Positions 25,868 to 33,629 of a stretch of DNA of 64,000 nucleotides are shown here, piece by piece. Position numbers and translations under genes: made by a program. Origin of the DNA: Sphingomonas canadensis (GTDB lineage Bacteria > Pseudomonadota > Alphaproteobacteria > Sphingomonadales > Sphingomonadaceae); the NCBI RefSeq assembly GCF_026013525.1, contig NZ_JAPDRA010000001.1:1-64000 (forward strand), written 5' to 3'. Below the pieces are notes generated by a model. It was not told the origin of the DNA. It did no database searches and saw nothing but the letters and a program-made list of their open reading frames with translations. The number at the start of each line of letters is the position of its first letter. The first letter of the stretch is position 1.

Positions 25868-26328
25868 GCGCCGATCGCCGCACGCTGCTGAAGGCGCTGT
25901 CCGCGCTGCCGCTGGCCGGGCTGGCCGGCGCCGGGGTTCCGGGCGCCGCATCTGCGCAGGACGCGATCCGCATCGTCGCCGACCGGCGCCTGCCCGGCGT
26001 GGCCGCGCTGGCATCGGCGGCCCGGCGGGGCGGCCATGCGGTGAGCGATCCGGGCGGCGAGATCGTCGCCCATGTGCTGGCGCAGGGCGCCGGCTGGCTG
26101 CGCTCCGGCGGGCCGGTGATGGGGCTCACCAGCTATACCGACATGATGCTGATGCGCGATCTGGCGCGCGAGGCGGGGCGGCCGATGCGCTTCGCCGCGG
26201 CGTGGAACGGCGGCGGCGCGGCGCCCCTGGCCGATCGCGGCGCGGAGGCCCAGGCGGCGCTGATCGCCATGGTGCGCCGCCGCCCGCCCCCCGCCGGCAC
26301 CGCCAGCGTATTCCTGTGGCTCGTCTGA
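25864..26328 (+). CDS. Secreted protein of unknown function with Tat-like signal
   Basis: The 154-residue product begins at GTG 25864, overlapping the cytochrome stop by 4 bp. Its N-terminus MSADRRTLLKALSALPLAGLAG followed by AASAQ looks like a twin-arginine signal peptide with cleavage near residue 30. The mature part is Ala/Gly-rich with DMMLMRDLAREAGRPMRFAAAWNGGG; no domain or catalytic motif is recognised. Position in the flavocytochrome operon suggests a periplasmic accessory role, for example in assembly of the flavoprotein/cytochrome complex, but nothing in the sequence proves it. Confidence 0.7.
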   Translation: MSADRRTLLKALSALPLAGLAGAGVPGAASAQDAIRIVADRRLPGVAALASAARRGGHAVSDPGGEIVAHVLAQGAGWLRSGGPVMGLTSYTDMMLMRDLAREAGRPMRFAAAWNGGGAAPLADRGAEAQAALIAMVRRRPPPAGTASVFLWLV

Positions 26329-26361
26329 CGTGCGGGCGGTTCTTCGACGGAAAGGTTCAGC

Positions 26362-27987
26362 GTGAACGCGGCCAATTATGACTATGTGATCGTCGGCGCC
26401 GGATCGGCGGGTTCGGTGATCGCCAACCGGCTATCGGCCGATCCCGCCATCCGCGTGCTGCTGATCGAGGCGGGCGGCGAGGCGGACCACCCCTATGTGC
26501 AGATGCCGCTGGGCTTCCTCCATGCGCTGCGCAACCCGGACTTCACCTGGAACTTCGCGTCGGAGCCGGAGGCGGCGGCGGGCGGCAAGGTGTTTCCCCT
26601 GCCGCGCGGGCGGATGCTGGGCGGGTCCTCTTCGATCAACGGCATGGTCCATTTCCGCGGCCACCCCGCCGATTTCGACGATTGGGCGGCGCTTGGCTGC
26701 GAAGGCTGGAGCTATGCCGACGTGCTGCCCTATTTCCAGCGGTCCGAGGATCACTGGAGCGGCGGCAACAAATGGCGCGGCAAGGGCGGGCCGATCACGG
26801 TGAAGCCGGTGGACACCGCCCGGCTGATGGCGGCGGAGCTGCGCGCCTCCGCCGCGCTGTGCGGCTATCCCTACAACCCCGATTACGACGGCGAATCGAA
26901 CGAAGGCTGCGCCGATGTGCAGATCGCGATCCGCGGCGGGCGGCGATGCGGATCGGCGCGCGCCTATCTGGAGGATATCCGGCGCAAGCGGCACAACCTG
27001 ACGATCGCCACCCGTGCCCAGGCCCGCCGCGTCCTGTTCGACGGCCGCCGCGCGACCGGGGTGGAATATGAGGTTTACGGCCAGCGCCGCCAGGCGAACG
27101 CGCGGCGCGAGGTGATCCTGAGCGGCGGCGCCTATGGCTCGCCGCACCTGCTGCTGCTGTCGGGCGTGGGCGACGGGGCGGAGCTGAGCCGCCACGGCAT
27201 CCCCGTGGTCCATGCGCTGCCCGGGGTCGGCCGCAACCTGCAGGAGCATGTCCGCCTCGCGCATCAATATGACGCGGTGCTGCCGCACAGCTTCGCGCGC
27301 GAGCTGCGCTTCGATCGCGCGGCGCTTTCGTTCCTGCGCTGGTATCTGTTCAGCTCGGGCACCTTCGCCAACCAGATCGCCGCCGCGTGCATCCTGGCGC
27401 GCTCGCAGGACGGGCTGGACCGGCCCGACCTTCAGATCATGGTCAGCCCGGTGCGCGTGGACGCCAACATCTGGTTCCCGGGCTTCAGCAAGCCGAAGCA
27501 GGATTGCTTCTACAACTCGATCTGCCTGCTGCGGCCCGAAAGCCGCGGCGCCCTGACGCTGCGCGACGCCGATCCGCACAGCGCGCCGCGCATCGAGCTG
27601 AACCTGCTCCAGCATCCGAACGACTGGGCGACGCTGAAGAAGGGTCTGGCGATATCGCGCCGCATCTTCGCGGGCGGGCCGGTCGCCAATCATGTCACGC
27701 GCGAGATCCTGCCCGGCGCCGACAAGCAGGACGACGCGGCGCTGGACGCGATGAAGGCCGATCTGGCCGGCGTCGTCCACCATCCGGTGGGCACCTGCGC
27801 GATGGGCACGGGGCCGGAGGCGGTGGTCGATCCGCAGCTTCGCGTCCATGGCATCGAAGGGCTGCGCGTCGCCGACGCATCGGTGATGCCGCTGCTGGTG
27901 GGCGCCAATACCAACGCCGCCGCCGTGATGATCGGCGAAAAGGCATCGGACCTGATCCTGAAGACCCATGGAGCGCACAATGGCTGA
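26362..27987 (+). CDS. GMC-family FAD oxidoreductase (choline dehydrogenase-like)
   Basis: The 541-residue protein has the GMC N-terminal FAD motif YDYVIVGAGSAGSVIANRLS, signature 1 (GRMLGGSSSINGMVHFRGHPADFDDW) and signature 2 (GAYGSPHLLLLSGVGD). The active-site histidine region is VHHPVGTCAMG and the conserved Asn lies in VGANTNAAAVMIGEKASDLI. It oxidises an alcohol to an aldehyde, logically the benzylic or side-chain alcohol made by the preceding flavocytochrome. The start is GTG 26362. It overlaps the next aldehyde dehydrogenase by 8 bp, so the pair forms an alcohol-to-acid module. Confidence 0.87.
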   Translation: MNAANYDYVIVGAGSAGSVIANRLSADPAIRVLLIEAGGEADHPYVQMPLGFLHALRNPDFTWNFASEPEAAAGGKVFPLPRGRMLGGSSSINGMVHFRGHPADFDDWAALGCEGWSYADVLPYFQRSEDHWSGGNKWRGKGGPITVKPVDTARLMAAELRASAALCGYPYNPDYDGESNEGCADVQIAIRGGRRCGSARAYLEDIRRKRHNLTIATRAQARRVLFDGRRATGVEYEVYGQRRQANARREVILSGGAYGSPHLLLLSGVGDGAELSRHGIPVVHALPGVGRNLQEHVRLAHQYDAVLPHSFARELRFDRAALSFLRWYLFSSGTFANQIAAACILARSQDGLDRPDLQIMVSPVRVDANIWFPGFSKPKQDCFYNSICLLRPESRGALTLRDADPHSAPRIELNLLQHPNDWATLKKGLAISRRIFAGGPVANHVTREILPGADKQDDAALDAMKADLAGVVHHPVGTCAMGTGPEAVVDPQLRVHGIEGLRVADASVMPLLVGANTNAAAVMIGEKASDLILKTHGAHNG

Positions 27988-29470
27988 CGCAGGCGGAACC
28001 CAATCGCCGTTCGAAACCGCGCGGCGGCGCATCGCCGGGTTCGGCCGGCACTTCATCGGCGGCGAATGGGTGGCGCAGGACGGCGACCCCATCGCCGTGA
28101 TCAACCCTGCGGACGAGCAGCAGATCGGCGTGATCGCCGCGGGCTCCGCGCGGGAGATCGACGCGGCGGTGGCGGCCGCGCGCGCGGCCTTCGATCATCC
28201 CGGCTGGCGCGCCATGCCCGCCGCGCGGCGCGAGCAACTGCTGCTGCGCCTCGCCGACCTGATCGAGGCCGATGCCGACGCCATCGCCGCGATCGAGACG
28301 CTCGACAACGGCATGCCCTTTCCCCACGCGCGCGGCGCCGTGATGGGTGCGGTGAGCGCGATCCGCTACAACGCCGGATGGGTGCGGCGGCCGTGCGGCG
28401 AGACGGTGCCGGTGTCGGTGCCCGGCAACTGGCACGGCTATACCAGCCATGAGCCGCTGGGCGTGGCCGGGCTGATCGTGCCGTGGAACGCGCCCTTCGC
28501 GATCACCTGCGCCAAGGTCTCGGCCGCGCTGGCGGCGGGATGCACCGTGGTGCTCAAGCCCGCCGAGCTGGCGCCGATGAGCGGGCTGCGGCTCGGCGAG
28601 CTGATCGCGGAGGCGGGCTTCCCGGCGGGCAGCGTCAACATCGTCACCGGGCTGGGAACGGCGGCGGGTGCCGCGCTGGCCGCGCATCCCGGGATCGACA
28701 AGCTCTCCTTCACCGGATCGACCGCCACCGGCAAGGCGATCCTGGGCGCCAGCATCCCGGACCTGAAGCGCGTCTCGCTGGAGCTGGGCGGCAAGTCCGC
28801 GGTGCTGGTCTATGCCGACGCCGATCTGGAACGCGCGGTGCCCGGCGTGGCGATGGGAATCTTCGGCAACGCGGGCCAGGTGTGCGCGGCGGGCTCGCGG
28901 CTGTTCGTCGCCGATGCGATCCACGATCGCTTCGTCCAGGCGCTGGCCGATTTCGCGGCGAAGCTGAACGTCGGCCCCGGCTGGCAGGAGGGCGTGGCGA
29001 TGGGGCCGCTGATCTCCGCGGCGCAGCGCGAGCGCGTGCTGGGCTATGTCGAGGCCGGGCGGCGCGCGGGCGCCGTGCTGGCGGCCGGCGGCGGCACGCC
29101 CGATGGCGCGGGCTATTTCGTCCAGCCGACCATCTTCGCGGGCGCCGATCCCGGCATGGCGATCGTGCGAGAGGAGATCTTCGGCCCGGTGCTGAGCGTG
29201 ATGCGGCTGGCGGAGGAGGATCTGGACACCGCGGCGGCCATGGCCAACGACAGCGCCTATGGCCTGTCCGCCTATGTCTGGACGCGCGACCTGGGCCGCG
29301 CGCACGGGATGGCGAAGCGGCTGCGCGCCGGATCGGTGAAGGTCAACGGCGCGGGGATGGAGTTCGCCCTGCCCTTCGGCGGTTTCAAGCAATCGGGCAT
29401 CGGCCGCGAAAACGGCCAGGAGGGCGTGCGCGCCTTCACCGAGACCAAGGCGGTGATGATCGGCTACTGA
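27980..29470 (+). CDS. NAD(P)-dependent aldehyde dehydrogenase
   Basis: This 496-residue ALDH has PWNAPF at 168-173, FTGSTATGK at 244-252, Glu268 in LELGGKSAVL and Cys302 in GNAGQVCAAGSR, with the C-terminal FGGFKQSGIGRENG. It resembles betaine-aldehyde/phenylacetaldehyde-type dehydrogenases. ATG 27980 overlaps the GMC gene by 8 bp; an earlier ATG at 27968 is possible. It would oxidise the aldehyde produced by the GMC enzyme and is the last gene of the operon from operator F. Confidence 0.87.
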   Translation: MADAGGTQSPFETARRRIAGFGRHFIGGEWVAQDGDPIAVINPADEQQIGVIAAGSAREIDAAVAAARAAFDHPGWRAMPAARREQLLLRLADLIEADADAIAAIETLDNGMPFPHARGAVMGAVSAIRYNAGWVRRPCGETVPVSVPGNWHGYTSHEPLGVAGLIVPWNAPFAITCAKVSAALAAGCTVVLKPAELAPMSGLRLGELIAEAGFPAGSVNIVTGLGTAAGAALAAHPGIDKLSFTGSTATGKAILGASIPDLKRVSLELGGKSAVLVYADADLERAVPGVAMGIFGNAGQVCAAGSRLFVADAIHDRFVQALADFAAKLNVGPGWQEGVAMGPLISAAQRERVLGYVEAGRRAGAVLAAGGGTPDGAGYFVQPTIFAGADPGMAIVREEIFGPVLSVMRLAEEDLDTAAAMANDSAYGLSAYVWTRDLGRAHGMAKRLRAGSVKVNGAGMEFALPFGGFKQSGIGRENGQEGVRAFTETKAVMIGY

Positions 29471-29476
29471 CGCGAC

Positions 29477-29497
29477 GGGCGGCCGCGCGGGCCGCCC
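29477..29497. terminator. GC hairpin between convergent genes
   Basis: A perfect 8-bp stem (GGGCGGCC at 29477-29484, GGCCGCCC at 29490-29497) with the loop GCGCG lies between the convergent ALDH and TetR genes. No T-run is present. Confidence 0.5.
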
Positions 29498-29509
29498 CGG
29501 AGCGAAATA

Positions 29510-30109
29510 TCAGGGCTTCAGCCCGCGCCAGTGGTAGACGATCGAGCGCACCGACGCGGTGATCCAGTCGAGGAACTGGCCGTCGCGGCCGCAATCACCC
29601 TGATCGATCCAGCGCACATAGCTGTCGAGCATGAAGGTGGTCACCGCCTGCGCCATCAGGATCGTCGGCCCCGGGGCATTCTCTTCCGGGCCAAGGATAT
29701 CGGTCTCGCGGTCGATCACCGCCTGGACCAGCTCGGCCGTCAGCCGCTCAAGATGCGATCCGAAGATGGGATCGTGCGCCGCGTGGCGGACGAGCAGCTT
29801 CATCGCGGCGGCATGCGCCCGCGCGACCGGCAACGTGCGCCGGACGCGATCGGTCCACCACGCGGCCTCCTCGCGATCGGCGGTCAGGATCGCCTGGACC
29901 ACCTCGTCGAGCACCGCATGAACCAGCGCGTCCTTCGACTTGAAGTAGCGATAGAGGATCACCTTCGACACGCCGGCCTGGGCCGCGACATGATCCATCG
30001 TCGCCTGGCGTATCCCGCGCTGTTCCAGCACCTCAGCGGCCGCGCGCAGAAGCTGCTCCCGGCGCTGGACGCGGTGTGCGTCGATCATCTCCGAATAGGT
30101 CTTTTCCAT
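29510..30109 (-). CDS. TetR-family regulator
   Basis: The 199-residue protein has an N-terminal TetR helix-turn-helix (QLLRAAAEVLEQRGIRQATMDHVAAQAGVSKVILYRYFKSKDALV) and an AcrR/YerO-like C-terminal helical domain ending FLDWITASVRSIVYHWRG. It is divergent from the TonB receptor at 30279, with overlapping inverted repeats in the gap. It most likely represses the receptor-esterase-ligase cluster and itself. The first ATG (30109) is used. Confidence 0.86.
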   Translation of the reverse strand: MEKTYSEMIDAHRVQRREQLLRAAAEVLEQRGIRQATMDHVAAQAGVSKVILYRYFKSKDALVHAVLDEVVQAILTADREEAAWWTDRVRRTLPVARAHAAAMKLLVRHAAHDPIFGSHLERLTAELVQAVIDRETDILGPEENAPGPTILMAQAVTTFMLDSYVRWIDQGDCGRDGQFLDWITASVRSIVYHWRGLKP

Positions 30110-30192
30110 GTTCCGACGCTCGCCCAGTCCGGACGATTTGGCAAATCCGGCATGGACTTGCCGCCTCGCGCACCGCCGGACCTCCCACCTGT

Positions 30193-30228
30193 TTACTCGC
30201 TCGTAACATCATGTTACTCACAAGTGAC
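30193..30228. promoter_or_regulatory. Overlapping TetR-type inverted repeats
   Basis: Four GTTAC/GTAAC-like half-sites are packed in 36 bp between the divergent tetR and TonB receptor genes. TTAC-N6-GTAA lies at 30193-30206, a perfect GTAACAT-C-ATGTTAC at 30203-30217, and GTTACT-N4-AGTGAC at 30213-30228. Such arrays bind TetR dimers cooperatively. Confidence 0.7.
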
Positions 30229-30278
30229 ATCAAGAGTCGAGGCGGCCCCGGCCGTACTGGACAGGGGAGGAAAGACGA

Positions 30279-32507
30279 ATGGCAAATCGCTGTATTTCCC
30301 GGATGAATCCGGCCCTGCGCGGCAGCGTGGCGATCGCCGCGATGGCCGCCGCCTGCGCGGCCGCGGCACCGGCGCACGCCCAGGCCGATGGTTCGGACGC
30401 CTATGACGCGGAAGCCTCCACCCAGGCCGATCCCGGCGACGAGATCGTCGTCCAGGCACGGCGGCGCGCGGAATCGATCGAGGATGTTCCCGCTTCGGTG
30501 AGCGTCCTCTCCGACGACGACCTGGAGCGGCTGAGCGTGCGCGACGTCGCCGATTACACGCGGCAGACGCCCGGCGCGCTGCTGATCAGCTCCGGCCCGC
30601 AATATCTCAACGATATCGCGCTGCGCGGCCAGGGCGGCGGGCGGCTGGGCTTTTCGGAATCGACCACCGGCATCTATCGCGACGGCATCTATGTCGCGGG
30701 CGGCGGCTTCGGCGGCCGCAGCTATGGCGACATCGACTTCTACGACGTCGAGCGCGTCGAGGTGTATCGCGGCCCGCAAGGCGCGCTTTACGGGCGCAGC
30801 GCGGTGGGCGGCGCGGTCAACGTCATCAGCCGCAAGCCGGTCAACCAGCTCGAGGTGCGCGCCAAGGCGGGCTATGATTCGGTGGAGCAGCTCCAGGGAT
30901 CGGCCACGCTGAACCTGCCGATCGCGAACACGGTCGCGCTGCGTTTCGGCGGCTTCTACAACGATCAGAAGCAGGGCTTCTACATCGACCAGGTCACCGG
31001 CAAATATCTGGATACCGAGAAGAGCTGGGGCGTGCGCGGCACGCTGGGCTTCGGCATCGACACCGACAACACCGTCAACCTGACCGTCGAATATTCCGAT
31101 TCCTCGGCGCCCGGCTTCAGCTCGCTGGGGCAGAATGTCGCGCTGGATCCCGATCCGTTCGTGCGCACCGGCCTGGACACGACCGACCGGGTGGATATCG
31201 CCCAGACCCAGCTATTGTTCGACTTCACCCATGATTTCGGCGATTCCGAGCTGGTGGTGCTGGCCAACTACAAGGGCCGCCAGGGCGATCGCGCCGGCGC
31301 CGACTTCGATCACTATTCGGGCATCCGCAACGCCAACATCCAGTTGATCGACGATCAGGGCGAGGATTTCGAGCGCTATGGCGCGGAGGTTCACTGGGGA
31401 TCGACCGGCAACGGCGCGCTGAGCTGGCTGATCGGCGCCGACTTCCAAACCTATGAAAGCAACATCTATTCGAACCGGCATGGCACGGTCATCGGATCGC
31501 CCGCCGCCACCACCACGGTGCGCCGCCAGCTCCGGCTCGACAATGCGCGCGAGGACCTGTTCTCCTATTCGGCGTTCGGCCTGATCGGCTATGACCTGAC
31601 CAGCCGGATCAACATCACGGCGGAGGCGCGTTTCCAGGCGGATTCGAAGAAATTCCGCTTCCAGCGCTTCGATCTGGACGCAACGACCAACGACGCTGTC
31701 CCGCTGACCCTGTTCGACCGGGACTGGACGCGCTTCCTGCCGACGGTCTCGATCAACTATGAGGTCAGCGATGCGGTGACCCTCTATGGCCGCGTCGCCA
31801 CCGGCTACCGGCCCGGCGGGTTCAACCAGACCCCCGTCCCCGGCTTCTTCGATCGCGTGGCCTATAACCCCGAGGACATCGCCCAGGGCGAGCTGGGCGT
31901 GAAGGCGATGTTCCGCAGCGGCGGCGCGGTGTTCCGCGGCCAGCTCGCCGCCTATTACGGCGAGACGCGCGACGTGCAGCAGACGACCACGCTGTCCACC
32001 ACCAATCCCGCCTTCACGCTGGAGAATGTGGGCGACAACCGCATCTACGGCGCCGAGCTGGAGCTGTCGGCGATGGTCCCGCTCGGCCAGGGGCGCTTCA
32101 CCGCGTCGATGAATGCGTCCGCGTCGCACGGCAAGTGGAAGGACGGCGCCTCGATCCTGTTCCAGGGCGCGGTGCTCGATCTGTCCGGCAAGGATACGCC
32201 GCGCGCGCGCGACTATATGATCACGCTGAACGGCGGCTTCACTCATCCGCTGGGCGGCGGCATCGACGGCCTGTTCACCGCCAGTTTCCAGACCGCGGGC
32301 GGCGGATTCGACGACGCATCGCTGGCCCGCGCCAGCGATTCCTATTCGAACGTCGATCTTTCGGCCGGCATCCAGGGCAAGAACTGGCGCCTGCTGGGGT
32401 ACGTCAAGAACCTGACGAACGACATCTATCGCGTGGTCACGGTCGGCGGCAATAATTACTACAATACGCCGCGGACCTGGGGAGGAAGCATTTCCTTCGA
32501 TTGGTGA
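30279..32507 (+). CDS. TonB-dependent outer-membrane receptor
   Basis: The 742-residue protein has a signal peptide (cleavage near PAHAQADG), TonB box-like DEIVVQARRRAES, a plug with VERVEVYRGPQGALYGRSAVGGAVNVISRKP and a barrel ending SISFDW. ATG 30279 is preceded by GGGGAGGAAAG. It is the first gene of block 2 and is followed after 8 bp by a secreted esterase. The genes probably work together: the receptor imports an ester or its acid, and the esterases hydrolyse it in the periplasm. Confidence 0.9.
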   Translation: MANRCISRMNPALRGSVAIAAMAAACAAAAPAHAQADGSDAYDAEASTQADPGDEIVVQARRRAESIEDVPASVSVLSDDDLERLSVRDVADYTRQTPGALLISSGPQYLNDIALRGQGGGRLGFSESTTGIYRDGIYVAGGGFGGRSYGDIDFYDVERVEVYRGPQGALYGRSAVGGAVNVISRKPVNQLEVRAKAGYDSVEQLQGSATLNLPIANTVALRFGGFYNDQKQGFYIDQVTGKYLDTEKSWGVRGTLGFGIDTDNTVNLTVEYSDSSAPGFSSLGQNVALDPDPFVRTGLDTTDRVDIAQTQLLFDFTHDFGDSELVVLANYKGRQGDRAGADFDHYSGIRNANIQLIDDQGEDFERYGAEVHWGSTGNGALSWLIGADFQTYESNIYSNRHGTVIGSPAATTTVRRQLRLDNAREDLFSYSAFGLIGYDLTSRINITAEARFQADSKKFRFQRFDLDATTNDAVPLTLFDRDWTRFLPTVSINYEVSDAVTLYGRVATGYRPGGFNQTPVPGFFDRVAYNPEDIAQGELGVKAMFRSGGAVFRGQLAAYYGETRDVQQTTTLSTTNPAFTLENVGDNRIYGAELELSAMVPLGQGRFTASMNASASHGKWKDGASILFQGAVLDLSGKDTPRARDYMITLNGGFTHPLGGGIDGLFTASFQTAGGGFDDASLARASDSYSNVDLSAGIQGKNWRLLGYVKNLTNDIYRVVTVGGNNYYNTPRTWGGSISFDW

Positions 32508-32515
32508 GGTCTCGC

Positions 32516-33484
32516 ATGAAACATCCATTTTCCCGTATCGCGATTTCCGGAGTCATCGGCCTCTGCCTGCTCGGCACGGTCGAGGCCGACGCCCAGGCGT
32601 TCCAGCGGCTTCGCGCCCTGCGTGCCCAGCGCGCGGACCAGGGGACGCCCGCCGGAACCACCAGCCACACGATCAACGTGGCGGGAACGGCGCGCGAATA
32701 TCTGTTGCTGGACGGCGCCAGGGGCCGCCCCGGCGCGCCGCTGCTGATCGTGCTGCACGGCGGCGGCGGCAACGCGGCCGCCATGGTGGAGCGCTGGTCG
32801 GCCAAGGCGGCGCAGGCGGGGATCGTCGTCGCCTTCCCCAACGGCGTCGGGCGTGCCGCCAACATGGGCACGTGGAACGCGGGCGGCTGTTGCGGCCATG
32901 CGATGGAGAGCGGCAGCAAGGACGTGGAGTTCGTCGCCGCGCTGATCGACGCGGTGAAACAGTCCAACGGGATCGATCCGCGCCGCGTCTATGTGGCCGG
33001 CATGTCGAACGGCGGGATGATGACGCACCGCATCGCCATCGCGCTCGGCCCGCGGCTTGCCGGTGCCGGCGTGGTGGCGGGGGCGATGTTCGGCGGCGAG
33101 CCCGCTCCCGCCGGCCCCGTCCCGATGCTGATCATCCACGGCATGAAGGACGAGGTCGTCCCCTATCCGGGCGGGCAGAGCACGCTGGGCTTCGTCGCCA
33201 AATCGCAGAGCAAGCCGTTCCAGCCGGTGCGCTATGCGGTCGATTTCTGGCGGCGGGCCAACGGGTGCGAAACGCCCGCCGCCGCCAGCACCTCCGGCGA
33301 CGTGACGATCGAGCGCTCCACGGGATGCAAGGGCGCGGACGTGACCTTCTACAGCCTCGCCTCCGCCAACCACACCTGGCCGGGCAGCGGCGGGGGCGCG
33401 CCCATGCTGGAGCGCTACCGCTACGATCAGCTCAGCGCGACGGACGTGCTGTGGGATTTCTTCAGCAAGCACGTCCGCAACTGA
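32516..33484 (+). CDS. Secreted CE1/polyhydroxybutyrate depolymerase-type esterase
   Basis: The 322-residue alpha/beta hydrolase has a signal peptide (ISGVIGLCLLGTVEADAQA), an oxyanion segment LLIVLHGGGGN near 76-86, the WNAGGCCG block, nucleophile Ser164 in AGMSNGGM and the catalytic histidine in ANHTWPG. This set defines the LpqC/PHB-depolymerase and feruloyl-esterase-like group. ATG 32516 is preferred to in-frame TTG/GTG codons inside the receptor's stop region. Given the following CoA ligase, hydrolysis of hydroxycinnamate or hydroxyalkanoate esters is plausible. A strong terminator follows. Confidence 0.83.
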   Translation: MKHPFSRIAISGVIGLCLLGTVEADAQAFQRLRALRAQRADQGTPAGTTSHTINVAGTAREYLLLDGARGRPGAPLLIVLHGGGGNAAAMVERWSAKAAQAGIVVAFPNGVGRAANMGTWNAGGCCGHAMESGSKDVEFVAALIDAVKQSNGIDPRRVYVAGMSNGGMMTHRIAIALGPRLAGAGVVAGAMFGGEPAPAGPVPMLIIHGMKDEVVPYPGGQSTLGFVAKSQSKPFQPVRYAVDFWRRANGCETPAAASTSGDVTIERSTGCKGADVTFYSLASANHTWPGSGGGAPMLERYRYDQLSATDVLWDFFSKHVRN

Positions 33485-33552
33485 TGCGCCGCCGCCGCTC
33501 CCCGGCGCGGCCGCATGCAGGTTCCGAGGGGAGCTTCCCCTCTCCCACCCCC

Positions 33553-33586
33553 TGCCGGGGCGGCTCTGTCGCCCCGGCATCTTTTT
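33553..33586 (+). terminator. Intrinsic terminator after the esterase gene
   Basis: A perfect 10-bp stem (TGCCGGGGCG at 33553-33562, 33570-33579) with a 7-base loop is followed by TCTTTTT. It separates the receptor-esterase transcript from the ligase genes, which therefore need their own promoter or read-through. Confidence 0.9.
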
Positions 33587-33629
33587 GGCGGGTACCGCGC
33601 GCGGCGGCCCGCCGGAACAGGAATGGACT

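Noticed and set aside
33585..33629. TTG at 33585 as start of the acyl-CoA ligase
   Set aside because: It lies in the T-run of a strong terminator hairpin and has no ribosome site; TTG 33630 has AGGAA at a proper distance.
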